Shown here: piece by piece, positions 7,790 through 17,104 of the stretch
Layout: the number at the start of each line of letters is the position of its first letter
Numbering within the stretch: the first letter of the stretch is position 1
Source: Gillisella vitis
GTDB lineage: Bacteria > Pseudomonadota > Alphaproteobacteria > Rhizobiales > Rhizobiaceae
Length of the DNA: 64,000 bases
Direction: 5' to 3'
Assembly: GCA_009744235.1 (NCBI GenBank)
Contig: WPHV01000006.1
Span: 186,001 to 250,000 of the forward strand
Notes under the pieces: generated by a model
What the model was told of the DNA's origin: nothing
The model's database searches: none
Seen by the model: only the letters and a program-made list of their open reading frames with translations
Program-made: the position numbers and the translations under genes

Positions 7790-8113
7790 TTAGTACCAGC
7801 GACGGCGGGGTTCTGGCGTAGATTGGCTTGCCACCAGATAACCAATGAACGCACCCACCAGGGCAATGCCAAGCAAAGCAGTGGATGTTGCGGTCGGATG
7901 CTCGCGCACGATACCGGCAACCGATGTTGCCTCATCCTTGGCGTAGCGTGCCACGTCCTGCGCACTGCGGGCAGCGTTGCTCAGCGCGTGGGATGTGGTG
8001 CCACGAACCTGATCGGCCACAGAATGACCCTGTTCAGCCAACTTGTCCTTCAATTGCGCGATCTGAGCCTGAAGCTCACGCATTTCAGCTTGCATACGCG
8101 TCGTATCAGCCAT
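7790..8113 (-). CDS. DUF883 (ElaB/YqjD-like) small membrane protein
   Basis: Encodes 107 residues. The N-terminal part is a coiled-coil helix (MRELQAQIAQLKDKLAEQG) followed by an amphipathic Ala-rich segment. A single C-terminal membrane span (TALLGIALVGAFIGYLV, about residues 78-95) ends in PRRRWY, the usual DUF883 tail. Relatives such as E. coli ElaB/YqjD are inner-membrane, stress or stationary-phase induced and can bind ribosomes. A good GGAG precedes the start. Upstream lies a perfect EcfG-type promoter, so general-stress control is likely. The function of rhizobial members is not established. Confidence 0.85.
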   Translation of the reverse strand: MADTTRMQAEMRELQAQIAQLKDKLAEQGHSVADQVRGTTSHALSNAARSAQDVARYAKDEATSVAGIVREHPTATSTALLGIALVGAFIGYLVASQSTPEPRRRWY

Positions 8114-8144
8114 GGGTAACTCCCTGTTGTGTTTTCAGGAAAAT

Positions 8145-8169
8145 AACGGTTCCATGCCGCTTTGGTTCC
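8145..8169 (-). promoter_or_regulatory. EcfG-type general stress promoter (GGAAC-N16-CGTT)
   Basis: On the minus strand GGAAC (8169-8165) and CGTT (8148-8145) are exactly 16 bases apart. This matches the consensus of the alphaproteobacterial general stress sigma factor EcfG (RpoE2). A transcript would begin about 25-30 bases before the DUF883-type start codon, a sensible leader length. Confidence 0.75.
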
Positions 8170-8327
8170 ATTCGGTTCTCGAAAAGAACGCAATGGGATG
8201 GAATCAACGGACATGCATTGCTCGTCCCATCAGTCTTCCATCCATGCCCAAGACATTATAAGCAGGGGATTGAAGCAGCCCCTATGATTACCTTTCTGGC
8301 ACCCTTCTGGAGAACGGCCCTCGAGCC

Positions 8328-10829
8328 ATGGCAGGCATGAAAAAGTCACGAAACCGCATTGAGCCCAGGCTTGGCGACGCCGAGAATGAGGATGGTGACG
8401 AGATCAGGCTCGACAGCAATGATCGCGTGCTCGGTGGGCGCTCGGCTTCGGGTGGGAAAAAAACGCCGGGCGCCAATTCCAAACGGTCGAGAGAGGTTGC
8501 CGATCCGCGCCCGAAGCGAGAGAAAGTCCGGTCCGGCGGCCTCTTGGGTGGTATCCGCAGGCTGTTCTACTGGTGCGTGGTGCTGGGCATATGGGGTACG
8601 ATCGGCGTTGTCGGCCTGGTCATCTATTTTGCCGCCCAGATGCCGAGCGCCAGTTCCTGGACCGTGCCGGCCCGCGCGCCGAATATCAAGATTGTCTCTG
8701 TCGATGGCGCATTGATCGCCAATCGCGGTGTCACCGGTGGCGAAGCCTTGTCCATCGATGAAATGTCGCCCTATCTGCCGGAAGCCATCGTGGCGATTGA
8801 AGACAAACGGTTTTACCACCATTTCGGTGTTGACTTCATCGGGGTTGGCCGCGCTTTCGTCACCAATATTCTGCTGGGCCATAAGGCTCAGGGCGGCTCG
8901 ACCATCACGCAGCAATTGGCCCGAAACCTGTTTCTGTCGCCCAAGAAGACCTTTGAGCGCAAAGTGCAGGAAGTGCTGCTGTCACTGTGGCTGGAGCAGA
9001 AATATACCAAGGATCAGATCCTGGCCATGTATCTGAACCGGGTCTATTTTGGCGACAATGCCTATGGCGTCGAAGCGGCATCGCGACGCTATTTCAATAC
9101 CTCTGCGCGCGACGTCAATCTGGGCGAAGCGGCGCTTTTGGCCGGCCTGGTCCAGGCGCCGTCGCGGCTGTCGCCGGTCAACGATCCAAAGCCGGCCCAG
9201 GATCGGGCCAAGATCGTGCTGGGCGCCATGCGCGAACAGGGCTACATCACGGACAGCGACTTCGACCGCGCCATGAAACAGTCCCCTGACCATGCCAAGC
9301 GGCAGGCGGATGGTGCAGGCCAATATGTGGCCGATATGGTGGCGGGCCAGTTGAAAGGGCTGATCGGCGAGGTCAAGCAGGACATTGTCGTCACCACGAC
9401 CATCGATCCGACGCTGGAGGATGCGGCGCAGGCAGCAATTGCCGCCACGCTGGACAAGGACGGTAAGAAATCAAACGCCTCGCAAGCGGCTCTTGTCGCC
9501 ATTGATGGCAATGGCGCGGTGCGCGCTTTGGTCGGCGGTCGTGATTATGCGACCAGTCAGTTCAATCGGGCCGTAACCGCCAAACGGCAGCCGGGTTCGG
9601 CTTTCAAGCCTTTCGTTTATGCCGCCGCCATGGAAATCGGCGATACGCCCGGCACTGTCCGCAATGACGGTCCGGTGAAGATCGGTAACTGGACCCCTGA
9701 AAACTACGAGCAAAAATACAATGGACCGGTGACGCTTTCCTACGCGCTCGCCCATTCGCTCAACACCATTGCCGCCCAGCTGGTCATGGAGGTTGGCCCG
9801 GATCAAGTGATCAAGCTTGCCCACCGTCTCGGTGTCGAATCGGATCTGCAAAGCAATGCGTCGATTGCGCTCGGCACCTCGGAAGTGTCGCTGCTGGAAC
9901 TGACGGCAGCCTATGCGCCGTTCATGAATGGCGGCTACAAGGCAACCCCGCATGTGATCAGCCAGATTGCCGATGCCGATGGCAAGGTGCTTTATACCGC
10001 CGATTACGGCGAGCCCCCGCGGGTGCTCAATCAGCAGGTTGTCGGGCAGATGACCCGAATGATGGAATCTGTGATGACCGAGGGCACCGGCAAGGCGGCC
10101 AAGCTCAAGAACTGGCAAGCGGCTGGCAAGACCGGGACGACGCAGTCGTTCCGCGACGCGCTATTTGTCGGCTTTACCAGCAATCTCACCACCGGTGTCT
10201 GGTTCGGCAATGACGACGGGGCGCCGATGAAGAAGGTGACCGGCGGCGGTCTTCCTGCCAAGACCTGGAAGGATTTCATGACTGTTGCCCATAAAGGGCT
10301 GACACCGGTGCCGTTGTTTGGCGATCCGACGCCACAGACCGAGGAAAGTCCGTCGCTGACGACGATGATCCAGCAGGTCCTGTCCGGCACCCCGTCCACG
10401 CCTGCCCCTTCCGATCAGGAAAACAGCTATCCACCGGCGCCACCGGCGCCTGCCAACACGCCGGGTCCGCTGTCCGGCAATGCGCCCGGCACTCAGCCTG
10501 GTGATGCCAATCCGGCTTATCCACCTCAAGCGCGCCAGACTCCAAACCAGAACCCGGGACAAATCCCGGGCCAGCCCCCATTACAGCCGCGTCCGCCGGT
10601 CAATCCACGCGATGGCGCCGTTCTGGAAGGCCGGGTGCCGCCGGGGGCTTTGCGCCGCAACGATCCGATGCCTGAGGATGGCTATCCGGGTGAGGATCCG
10701 GACAGCAATCCCTACGGTGCCGATGGTGGCTATGCGCCTCCGGCTGACGTGGGTGAAGGACAACAGCCCCGCGCGCAAAGCCATGGCGATGGAAAGACCA
10801 CGCTGCTGGATGTGATCATGGGGCGGTAA
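8328..10829 (+). CDS. Class A penicillin-binding protein (PBP1A family)
   Basis: Encodes 833 residues. A charged cytoplasmic N-terminus (about 75 residues) is followed by one membrane span (VVLGIWGTIGVVGLVIYFAA). The glycosyltransferase domain has the family motifs EDKRFYHHFGVD, GGSTITQQLARN and KVQEVLLSLWLE. The transpeptidase domain has the SxxK serine in PGSAFKPF (about residue 425), SLN (about 480) and KTGTTQ (about 603). A Pro-rich tail of about 150 residues follows. The enzyme polymerises lipid II and cross-links peptidoglycan. ATG 8328 has GGAGAACGG upstream; a second ATG three codons on is possible. It stands alone, divergent from the DUF883-type gene. Confidence 0.95.
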   Translation: MAGMKKSRNRIEPRLGDAENEDGDEIRLDSNDRVLGGRSASGGKKTPGANSKRSREVADPRPKREKVRSGGLLGGIRRLFYWCVVLGIWGTIGVVGLVIYFAAQMPSASSWTVPARAPNIKIVSVDGALIANRGVTGGEALSIDEMSPYLPEAIVAIEDKRFYHHFGVDFIGVGRAFVTNILLGHKAQGGSTITQQLARNLFLSPKKTFERKVQEVLLSLWLEQKYTKDQILAMYLNRVYFGDNAYGVEAASRRYFNTSARDVNLGEAALLAGLVQAPSRLSPVNDPKPAQDRAKIVLGAMREQGYITDSDFDRAMKQSPDHAKRQADGAGQYVADMVAGQLKGLIGEVKQDIVVTTTIDPTLEDAAQAAIAATLDKDGKKSNASQAALVAIDGNGAVRALVGGRDYATSQFNRAVTAKRQPGSAFKPFVYAAAMEIGDTPGTVRNDGPVKIGNWTPENYEQKYNGPVTLSYALAHSLNTIAAQLVMEVGPDQVIKLAHRLGVESDLQSNASIALGTSEVSLLELTAAYAPFMNGGYKATPHVISQIADADGKVLYTADYGEPPRVLNQQVVGQMTRMMESVMTEGTGKAAKLKNWQAAGKTGTTQSFRDALFVGFTSNLTTGVWFGNDDGAPMKKVTGGGLPAKTWKDFMTVAHKGLTPVPLFGDPTPQTEESPSLTTMIQQVLSGTPSTPAPSDQENSYPPAPPAPANTPGPLSGNAPGTQPGDANPAYPPQARQTPNQNPGQIPGQPPLQPRPPVNPRDGAVLEGRVPPGALRRNDPMPEDGYPGEDPDSNPYGADGGYAPPADVGEGQQPRAQSHGDGKTTLLDVIMGR

Positions 10830-10865
10830 TGGCTGGATTTTATATGTGCTATGACGCCTTGATCG

Positions 10866-10899
10866 TGTCGCAGGCTCCAGGCAAGCAATGCCTGCGACA
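10866..10899 (+). other. Hairpin downstream of the PBP gene
   Basis: A perfect 10-bp stem (TGTCGCAGGC / GCCTGCGACA) with a 14-base loop lies 37 bases after the penicillin-binding protein gene. It has no T tract, so it is either a factor-assisted terminator or an mRNA-stabilising structure. Apart from this and the dnaK promoter, I see nothing in the 320-base gap before dnaK. Confidence 0.5.
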
Positions 10900-11007
10900 T
10901 CTGATGGGATTTGGTCCCGGTTGTATGGCTTGTTCACCTTGGTACCATCCGCAATACCTTGTTTTGCGGGAAATGCGTAAACTTGGTGGTCGGCGTGAAT
11001 TTGGTGC

Positions 11008-11037
11008 CTTGCAGTCGTAAATTTCGGTTCTTATATA
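11008..11037 (+). promoter_or_regulatory. Candidate heat-shock (RpoH) promoter of dnaK
   Basis: CTTGCA (11008-11013) and CTTATATA (11030-11037), 16 bases apart, resemble the alphaproteobacterial RpoH promoter (CTTGAA and CCTATAT-like boxes). They lie about 110 bases before the dnaK start codon. dnaK is RpoH-controlled in this group, which supports the reading, but the site is only a motif match. Confidence 0.5.
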
Positions 11038-11149
11038 GCCCGCATAAGGCAGCGTCGCTGCGCAATCCCGTAGACCACAATCCACGTCGAGGGGCTGTCA
11101 CTGGAATGCCTGTCGGGGTTCGGACAGCCTGCTTCAAGGAGAGAATAAA

Positions 11150-13066
11150 ATGGCAAAAGTAATCGGTATCGACCTTGGAACGACCAATTCCTGCGTTTCT
11201 GTCATGGACGGCAAGGATGCGAAGGTCATTGAAAATTCAGAGGGCGCGCGCACCACGCCGTCCATGGTGGCTTTTTCGGACGATGGTGAGCGCCTTGTCG
11301 GCCAGCCGGCCAAGCGTCAGGCGGTGACCAATCCCACCAACACACTCTTCGCTGTCAAGCGCCTGATTGGCCGCCGCTACGAAGATCCGACCGTTGAAAA
11401 GGACAAGGGCCTCGTGCCTTTCCCGATCATCAAGGGCGACAATGGTGATGCCTGGGTCGAAGCTCAGGGCAAAGGTTACTCGCCAGCCCAGATCTCTGCA
11501 ATGATCTTGCAGAAGATGAAGGAAACGGCAGAAGCTTACCTCGGCGAAAAGGTCGAAAAGGCCGTTATCACCGTTCCCGCTTACTTCAATGACGCCCAGC
11601 GTCAGGCCACCAAGGATGCAGGCCGCATCGCGGGTCTCGAAGTTCTGCGCATCATCAACGAGCCAACCGCTGCTGCTTTGGCCTATGGCCTTGACAAGAC
11701 CGAAGGCAAGACCATTGCCGTATACGACTTGGGTGGTGGTACGTTCGATATTTCCGTTCTGGAAATCGGCGATGGCGTGTTTGAAGTGAAGTCCACCAAC
11801 GGTGACACCTTCCTCGGTGGTGAAGACTTCGACATGCGTTTGGTCGAATATTTGGCTGCCGAGTTCAAGAAGGAACAGGGCATTGAGCTGAAGAACGACA
11901 AGCTCGCTCTGCAGCGCCTGAAGGAAGCCGCTGAAAAGGCCAAGATCGAACTGTCCTCTTCGCAGCAGACCGAAATCAACCTGCCGTTCATCACCGCTGA
12001 TGCCTCTGGTCCAAAGCATTTGACCATGAAGCTGACCCGCGCCAAGTTTGAAAACCTGGTGGATGATCTGGTTCAGCGCACTGTTGCACCGTGCAAGGCA
12101 GCCCTCAAGGACGCTGGCGTCACTGCCGCTGACATTGATGAAGTTGTTCTGGTTGGCGGCATGAGCCGTATGCCAAAGGTGCAGGAAGTTGTGAAGCAGC
12201 TGTTCGGCAAGGAACCACACAAGGGTGTGAACCCGGACGAAGTGGTTGCCATGGGCGCTGCTATTCAGGCTGGCGTTTTGCAGGGCGACGTCAAGGACGT
12301 TCTTCTGCTCGACGTGACCCCGCTGTCGCTCGGCATTGAAACTCTCGGCGGCGTCTTCACCCGTCTGATCGACCGTAACACGACGATCCCGACCAAGAAG
12401 AGCCAGGTGTTCTCGACTGCTGATGACAATCAACAGGCTGTGACCATCCGCGTATCGCAGGGCGAGCGCGAAATGGCGCAGGATAACAAGCTGCTTGGCC
12501 AGTTCGACCTCGTTGGTCTGCCACCATCACCACGCGGCGTTCCACAGATCGAAGTGACCTTCGATATCGACGCCAACGGTATTGTGCAGGTCTCGGCCAA
12601 GGACAAGGGCACCGGCAAGGAACAGCAGATCCGCATTCAGGCCTCCGGTGGTCTGTCGGATGCTGACATCGAGAAGATGGTCAAGGACGCTGAAGCCAAT
12701 GCTGAAGCCGACAAGAACCGTCGCGCTGTGGTCGAAGCCAAGAACCAGGCTGAAAGCCTTGTTCACTCCACCGAGAAGTCGGTGAAGGATTACGGCGACA
12801 AGGTATCGGCAGAGGACCGCAAGGCGATCGAGGATGCGATTGCAGCCCTGAAGGCGTCGGTTGAAACCTCGGAGCCGAACGCCGAGGACATTCAGGCCAA
12901 GACCCAGACCTTGATGGAAGTGTCCATGAAGCTTGGTCAGGCGATCTACGAGTCCCAGCAGGCCGAAGGCGGTGCCGAGGGTGGGCCAAGTGGTCACCAT
13001 GATGACGGCATCGTCGATGCCGATTATGAAGAAGTGAAGGACGACAACACGAAGAAGTCTGCTTGA
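11150..13066 (+). CDS. dnaK: Chaperone DnaK (Hsp70)
   Basis: Encodes 638 residues, the standard length. The ATPase domain shows [16 protein letters not shown] at the start, [24 protein letters not shown] ([19 protein letters not shown]) near residue 195 and [13 protein letters not shown] near 335. The substrate-binding domain carries [20 protein letters not shown], and the tail ends in the acidic [10 protein letters not shown]. It binds exposed hydrophobic peptides in an ATP cycle driven by DnaJ and GrpE. A good GGAGA precedes the ATG. It heads an operon with a lipoprotein gene and dnaJ. Codon use is strongly biased (highly expressed gene), and its antisense strand holds a long spurious frame. 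Confidence 0.99.
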   Translation: MAKVIGIDLGTTNSCVSVMDGKDAKVIENSEGARTTPSMVAFSDDGERLVGQPAKRQAVTNPTNTLFAVKRLIGRRYEDPTVEKDKGLVPFPIIKGDNGDAWVEAQGKGYSPAQISAMILQKMKETAEAYLGEKVEKAVITVPAYFNDAQRQATKDAGRIAGLEVLRIINEPTAAALAYGLDKTEGKTIAVYDLGGGTFDISVLEIGDGVFEVKSTNGDTFLGGEDFDMRLVEYLAAEFKKEQGIELKNDKLALQRLKEAAEKAKIELSSSQQTEINLPFITADASGPKHLTMKLTRAKFENLVDDLVQRTVAPCKAALKDAGVTAADIDEVVLVGGMSRMPKVQEVVKQLFGKEPHKGVNPDEVVAMGAAIQAGVLQGDVKDVLLLDVTPLSLGIETLGGVFTRLIDRNTTIPTKKSQVFSTADDNQQAVTIRVSQGEREMAQDNKLLGQFDLVGLPPSPRGVPQIEVTFDIDANGIVQVSAKDKGTGKEQQIRIQASGGLSDADIEKMVKDAEANAEADKNRRAVVEAKNQAESLVHSTEKSVKDYGDKVSAEDRKAIEDAIAALKASVETSEPNAEDIQAKTQTLMEVSMKLGQAIYESQQAEGGAEGGPSGHHDDGIVDADYEEVKDDNTKKSA

Positions 13067-13527
13067 TGCGGACTTCGCGGCGTCATACCTTTGTGAGATG
13101 GCTGGCCTTCGGGCCAGCCGCGTTTGCTTTGGCAGGGTGCCTCGCCGCGCATGCGGCAGCGGGGGCCGATGTTCACCAGAAAGTCAGTGCTGCCGAAGCG
13201 TCTATCCTCCAGGCGATTGCCAAGCGGGATACGGCGCTGCTGCGGCGAACCGTTGGTGGTCTCGGTCCGCTGATCGAGGATGCCTTGAAGCGCAAGAAGT
13301 CCGGTGGGCAGGTGTCGTCCTGCGATCTGGCGGCCCACTCCTTGGGCTTTGCTGGCATGTCGCTGTCGGAGGCAGTCACACAAAAGGGTGCTGCGCGAAA
13401 AATGCTGATGGATGATGCCCGCCAGGCGGCGGCGGATTTTAACAGGGACATGTCTGCTTGCGACGCGCAGGTGGGACAGAAGACAAGCAACCACGCGGGT
13501 GTGGAAAAAGCTTTGAGAGCTTTGTAG
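13066..13527 (+). CDS. Putative lipoprotein encoded between dnaK and dnaJ
   Basis: Encodes 153 residues from the ATG whose first base is the last base of the dnaK stop (TGATG), so translation is probably coupled. The N-terminus is a lipoprotein-type signal: basic residues, a hydrophobic stretch and LAGC near residue 24. The mature part is mostly helical and has two further cysteines (SSCDL and MSACD) that could form a disulfide. I do not recognise a domain. dnaJ starts four bases after its stop, so it is firmly in the chaperone operon. Confidence 0.8.
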   Translation: MRTSRRHTFVRWLAFGPAAFALAGCLAAHAAAGADVHQKVSAAEASILQAIAKRDTALLRRTVGGLGPLIEDALKRKKSGGQVSSCDLAAHSLGFAGMSLSEAVTQKGAARKMLMDDARQAAADFNRDMSACDAQVGQKTSNHAGVEKALRAL

Positions 13528-13531
13528 GACG

Positions 13532-14674
13532 ATGGCAAAAGCAGATTTCTACGAGACCCTCGGTGTCTCCAAAACCGCAGATGAAAAAGAGCTGAAAAGC
13601 GCCTTCCGCAAGTTGGCGATGAAGTTTCACCCGGACAAAAATCCGGGTGATGCGGAATCCGAGCGGAAGTTCAAGGAAATCAACGAGGCCTATGAAACGC
13701 TAAAGGATCCGCAAAAGCGGGCGGCCTATGATCGTTTCGGCCACGCTGCCTTTGAGCAGGGTGGCATGGGCAGCGCTGGCGGCGGTGGCGGTTTTGCCGG
13801 CGGCGGCTTCTCGGATATTTTCGAGGACATTTTCGGCGAGATGATGGGCGGCGGACGTGGCGGCAATGCGCGTGGACGCTCCACCGGTGGCCGTGAACGC
13901 GGCGCCGACCTGCGCTACAATATGGAAATTTCGCTGGAGGAAGCCTTTACCGGCAAGACGGCGCAGATCCGGGTTCCAACCTCGATTACCTGCGAAGTCT
14001 GTTCCGGTTCGGGCGCCAAGCCCGGCACCAAGCCGACCACCTGCGCCACCTGCCAGGGGTCTGGCCGGGTGCGGGCTGCTCAGGGCTTCTTTTCGATTGA
14101 GCGGACCTGCCCGACCTGCCAGGGCCGGGGCCAGACGATAAGCGATCCCTGCGGCAAGTGCCATGGCCAGGGCCGCGTTACGGAAGAGCGTCAGCTGTCA
14201 GTGTCCATTCCGTCCGGTATTGAAGATGGGACACGTATTCGTCTTCAAGGCGAGGGCGAAGCGGGCCTGCGAGGCGGGCCGTCAGGCGATCTCTATATTT
14301 TCCTGTCGGTCAAGCCGCACCAGTTCTTCCAGCGTGAAGGTGCAGATCTCTACTGCTCCGTGCCGATCTCGATGACAACAGCCGCACTGGGCGGCACGTT
14401 CGACGTGACCACGCTGGATGGAACCAAGTCGCGCGTTACCGTGCCTGATGGTACCCAGCCCGGCAAGCAGTTCCGTTTGAAGGGCAAGGGCATGCCGGTG
14501 CTGCGCTCGGCGCAGATGGGTGATCTCTATATCCAGATCCAGATCGAGACGCCGCAGAAGCTCACCAAGCGTCAACGCGAGCTGCTGCAGGAATTCGACC
14601 AGATTTCCTCCAAGGAGAACAATCCGGAATCGACTGGATTCTTCGCCCGGATGAAAGAGTTCTTCGAGGGTTGA
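13532..14674 (+). CDS. dnaJ: Co-chaperone DnaJ (Hsp40)
   Basis: Encodes 380 residues. The order is canonical: J domain with HPD (about residues 32-34, FHPDKNPG), a Gly/Phe-rich linker ([22 protein letters not shown]), a zinc-binding domain with four CxxCxGxG-type repeats ([32 protein letters not shown], residues about 150-215), and the C-terminal client-binding beta domains. It stimulates the DnaK ATPase and delivers clients. It is the third gene of the dnaK operon, with AGGA just upstream of the start, and is followed by a terminator. Confidence 0.98.
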   Translation: MAKADFYETLGVSKTADEKELKSAFRKLAMKFHPDKNPGDAESERKFKEINEAYETLKDPQKRAAYDRFGHAAFEQGGMGSAGGGGGFAGGGFSDIFEDIFGEMMGGGRGGNARGRSTGGRERGADLRYNMEISLEEAFTGKTAQIRVPTSITCEVCSGSGAKPGTKPTTCATCQGSGRVRAAQGFFSIERTCPTCQGRGQTISDPCGKCHGQGRVTEERQLSVSIPSGIEDGTRIRLQGEGEAGLRGGPSGDLYIFLSVKPHQFFQREGADLYCSVPISMTTAALGGTFDVTTLDGTKSRVTVPDGTQPGKQFRLKGKGMPVLRSAQMGDLYIQIQIETPQKLTKRQRELLQEFDQISSKENNPESTGFFARMKEFFEG

Positions 14675-14675
14675 T

Positions 14676-14710
14676 GAAAAAAGGCCGGTGCGTTTCGCAT
14701 CGGCCTTTTC
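14676..14710 (+). terminator. Terminator of the dnaK operon
   Basis: A stem built on AAAAGGCCG and CGGCCTTTT, extended by GTGCG/CGCAT, runs into TTTT immediately after the dnaJ stop. The A tract on the other side means it may also serve slyX on the minus strand. Confidence 0.85.
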
Positions 14711-14715
14711 CATGG

Positions 14716-14940
14716 TCAATAATGCGGTGGCTTGGTGATCGGCACACTGTCGGCTGATTGTTCTTCGAGACTGAGAAACCGTTCCGTCAGCCGATCAAGT
14801 TTGGCCCGGGTCTGCTCCACCACTTTCCACTGCTCGGTCAACTGATCCGAAAGCTCTTCAATGGTCTTGGCCTGATAGGCAACCGTTTCTTCAAGCCGGA
14901 TCAGGCGGCCTTCTGGATCGGGCTCTTTTGCGCTAGCCAT
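14716..14940 (-). CDS. slyX: SlyX family protein
   Basis: Encodes 74 residues from ATG 14940; AGGAG lies at good spacing upstream, so the longer frame is not used. The protein is a single predicted coiled coil (RLIRLEETVAYQAKTIEELS ... KLDRLTERF) ending in PPHY, the hallmark of SlyX proteins. The molecular role of SlyX is unknown. It converges on dnaJ and shares its terminator region. Confidence 0.88.
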   Translation of the reverse strand: MASAKEPDPEGRLIRLEETVAYQAKTIEELSDQLTEQWKVVEQTRAKLDRLTERFLSLEEQSADSVPITKPPHY

Positions 14941-15131
14941 GGTGTGCTCCTTCCGGTTGCTTCTTGGCCGGTGTGCTGCTGCCATTGTCTTCGTCAGGAC
15001 GAGCTACTGCATAATTGCCTGAAACGGAATTGCTTTGGGCTTGATGCGGACAATAAAATGATACAGCTTCTTTCGTGTCTTACATATGACACTACAGCTT
15101 TGTCCCGTGAGACGGCTTGATATGGGAATGC

Positions 15132-16256
15132 ATGGCTGAGAAAACCTTCATCAACCGCCTGCAACTGACAGATTTCCGCAATTACGGTTCTGCTTCTTTG
15201 CGGCTCGATGGTCGCCATGTGGTGCTGACCGGCAATAACGGTTCCGGCAAGACCAATTTGATGGAAGCGGTTTCCTTTCTGTCGCCGGGGCGCGGGTTGC
15301 GCCGGGCGGTACTGTCGGATGTGGCGCGGGCTGGTGCGGCAGGTGGATTTTCGATTTTTGCCAGCCTGGAGGGCATGGCCGGGGACGTGGAGCTTGGCAC
15401 CGGCTCGGAGGTTCTGGAGGAGACGGCGGTGCGGCGTCTGCGCATCAATGGGGCCTCGGTGCGCTCCGTCGACGAATTGACCGATCATTTGCGCGTCCTG
15501 TGGCTGACGCCGGCCATGGACGGGCTCTTTACCGGCTCCTCTTCCGAGCGCCGTCGCTTTCTGGATCGGCTGGTCCTGTCGATTGACCCGCAGCATGGCC
15601 GCCGCGCCAGCGACTTCGAGCGCGCCATGCGCAGCCGCAACAAACTGCTCTCCGAGGGCCGTTTCGACGCCAGTTGGCTTGCCGGGATCGAGCAGCAGAT
15701 GGCAGCGCTTGGCATTGCCATGGCGCTCGCCCGGCAGGAGATGATGCGGCTGTTGGCCGCCCTTATCGAGCAGAGACGCGAGCCTGAAACTTTTCCGGGG
15801 GCAGAACTGATGCTGTCGGGCTTCATGGATGACCATGCGGGCACGGCGGCTATCGATCTCGAAGACAGCTATCGCGATCGTTTGGCCGGTTCCAGGGGCA
15901 GAGATGCAGCGGCAGGCCGCACGCTGGAGGGGCCGCATCGCAGCGACCTTCTGGTGAGGCACCGGGAAAAAGACATGGAGGCTGAACGTTGCTCGACCGG
16001 CGAGCAAAAGGCTCTGCTGATCGGCCTGATCCTTGCCCATGCCGAACTGGTGGCGACCATGACCGGCTTTGCACCGATCCTGCTTTTGGATGAAATTGCC
16101 GCCCATCTCGACGAGGGCCGACGTGCTGCCCTGTTCGACCGGATCGACGTGCTCGGCGGCCAGGCCTTCATGACCGGCACCGATGCACAGATGTTTGCAA
16201 GTCTGGGGGATCGCGCGCAATTCGTGACCGTGGATGACGGCCATCTGTCATTGTGA
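15132..16256 (+). CDS. recF: DNA replication and repair protein RecF
   Basis: Encodes 374 residues from ATG 15132, with GGGAA upstream; a TTG at 15117 is in frame but has no ribosome-binding site. Motifs are Walker A GNNGSGKTN (about residue 30), the signature region CSTGEQKALLIGLILAHA (about 290) and Walker B PILLLDEIAAHLDEGRR (about 320). RecF, with RecO and RecR, loads RecA at gaps. It is unlinked to dnaN here, which lies 32 kb away. Its stop overlaps an in-frame GTG of the next gene, so recF and moeB are likely cotranscribed. Confidence 0.96.
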   Translation: MAEKTFINRLQLTDFRNYGSASLRLDGRHVVLTGNNGSGKTNLMEAVSFLSPGRGLRRAVLSDVARAGAAGGFSIFASLEGMAGDVELGTGSEVLEETAVRRLRINGASVRSVDELTDHLRVLWLTPAMDGLFTGSSSERRRFLDRLVLSIDPQHGRRASDFERAMRSRNKLLSEGRFDASWLAGIEQQMAALGIAMALARQEMMRLLAALIEQRREPETFPGAELMLSGFMDDHAGTAAIDLEDSYRDRLAGSRGRDAAAGRTLEGPHRSDLLVRHREKDMEAERCSTGEQKALLIGLILAHAELVATMTGFAPILLLDEIAAHLDEGRRAALFDRIDVLGGQAFMTGTDAQMFASLGDRAQFVTVDDGHLSL

Positions 16257-16276
16257 CTATTCGGAAAGCCAAAGAC

Positions 16277-17062
16277 ATGCGACAACAGGCGATGGAGCCG
16301 CTTTCACCCGAAGAAATCCAGCGTTATCAACGCCACATCCTCTTGCCGGAAATCGGCGGGGCAGGTCAGCAGAAGCTGAAAGCCGCCCGCGTGCTGGTGA
16401 TTGGCGCAGGCGGGCTCGGCGCGCCCGTGCTGCAATATCTGGCGGCAGCCGGTATCGGCATGCTGGGCATTGCCGATGACGATCACGTCTCGCTGTCCAA
16501 TCTGCAACGGCAGGTGATCCATGACAGCGGCACGCTGAACGACCTGAAGACGGAAAGCGCCGCAAAGGCGATTGCCAGGCTCAACCCCCATGTGCGCGTG
16601 ATACAGTTCGAGCAGCGCTTCGATGCGGACTTCGCCGCAACGCATCTGCCCGGGTTCGATCTGCTGATCGACGGTTCGGACAATTTCGACAGCCGCTATG
16701 CTGCCGCCGATGCCGGACAACAGCATTGCCGCCCATTGGTGACGGGTGCTGTTGGGCGTTTTGAAGGCTCGCTGACCGTGCTGAAACCCTATGAGACCGG
16801 GCCTGATGGAGTGCTCTATCCTGGCTACCGCGATCTTTTTCCGGAAAAGCCGCCTGCGGGTCTCATTCCCACCTGCGCCGAGACCGGCATTATCGGTGCG
16901 CTGACCGGGGTAATCGGCACCTTGATGGCGATGGAAGCGATCAAACTTATTACCGGCATTGGGGAACCGTTAGTAGGCCGTCTGCTAATGTATGATGCCC
17001 TGTCCGCCCGGTTTGACACAGTGCGCTATCGGCGCCGTGACAAGAACAGGTCCGCGCCATGA
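16277..17062 (+). CDS. moeB: MoeB/ThiF-type sulfur-carrier adenylyltransferase
   Basis: Encodes 261 residues from ATG 16277. A GTG at 16253 overlapping the recF stop and an ATG at 16292 are alternatives, since none has a clear ribosome-binding site. The Rossmann motif GAGGLGAPVLQYLAAAG, DxD-type DDDHVSLSNLQRQ and the cysteine in PTCAETG mark an E1-like enzyme that adenylates the C-terminus of MoaD or ThiS. The four zinc cysteines of E. coli MoeB are absent: GYRDLF stands where the first CxxC pair would be, and the C-terminus lacks the second. It follows recF and precedes an acetyltransferase gene. Confidence 0.85.
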   Translation: MRQQAMEPLSPEEIQRYQRHILLPEIGGAGQQKLKAARVLVIGAGGLGAPVLQYLAAAGIGMLGIADDDHVSLSNLQRQVIHDSGTLNDLKTESAAKAIARLNPHVRVIQFEQRFDADFAATHLPGFDLLIDGSDNFDSRYAAADAGQQHCRPLVTGAVGRFEGSLTVLKPYETGPDGVLYPGYRDLFPEKPPAGLIPTCAETGIIGALTGVIGTLMAMEAIKLITGIGEPLVGRLLMYDALSARFDTVRYRRRDKNRSAP

Positions 17063-17104
17063 CAGAGCAGGCCAGAGCGGTGACAGGAACAGGAAAGGCT
17101 GACC

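Noticed and set aside
10867..10898. Hairpin after the PBP gene as a Rho-independent terminator
   Set aside because: The stem is strong, but there is no T tract, so it is listed only as a structure.
11237..12433. 398-residue minus-strand frame opposite dnaK
   Set aside because: It lies wholly antisense to a well-supported, highly codon-biased dnaK gene; strong bias against stop-like codons on the other strand produces such frames. No domain is visible.
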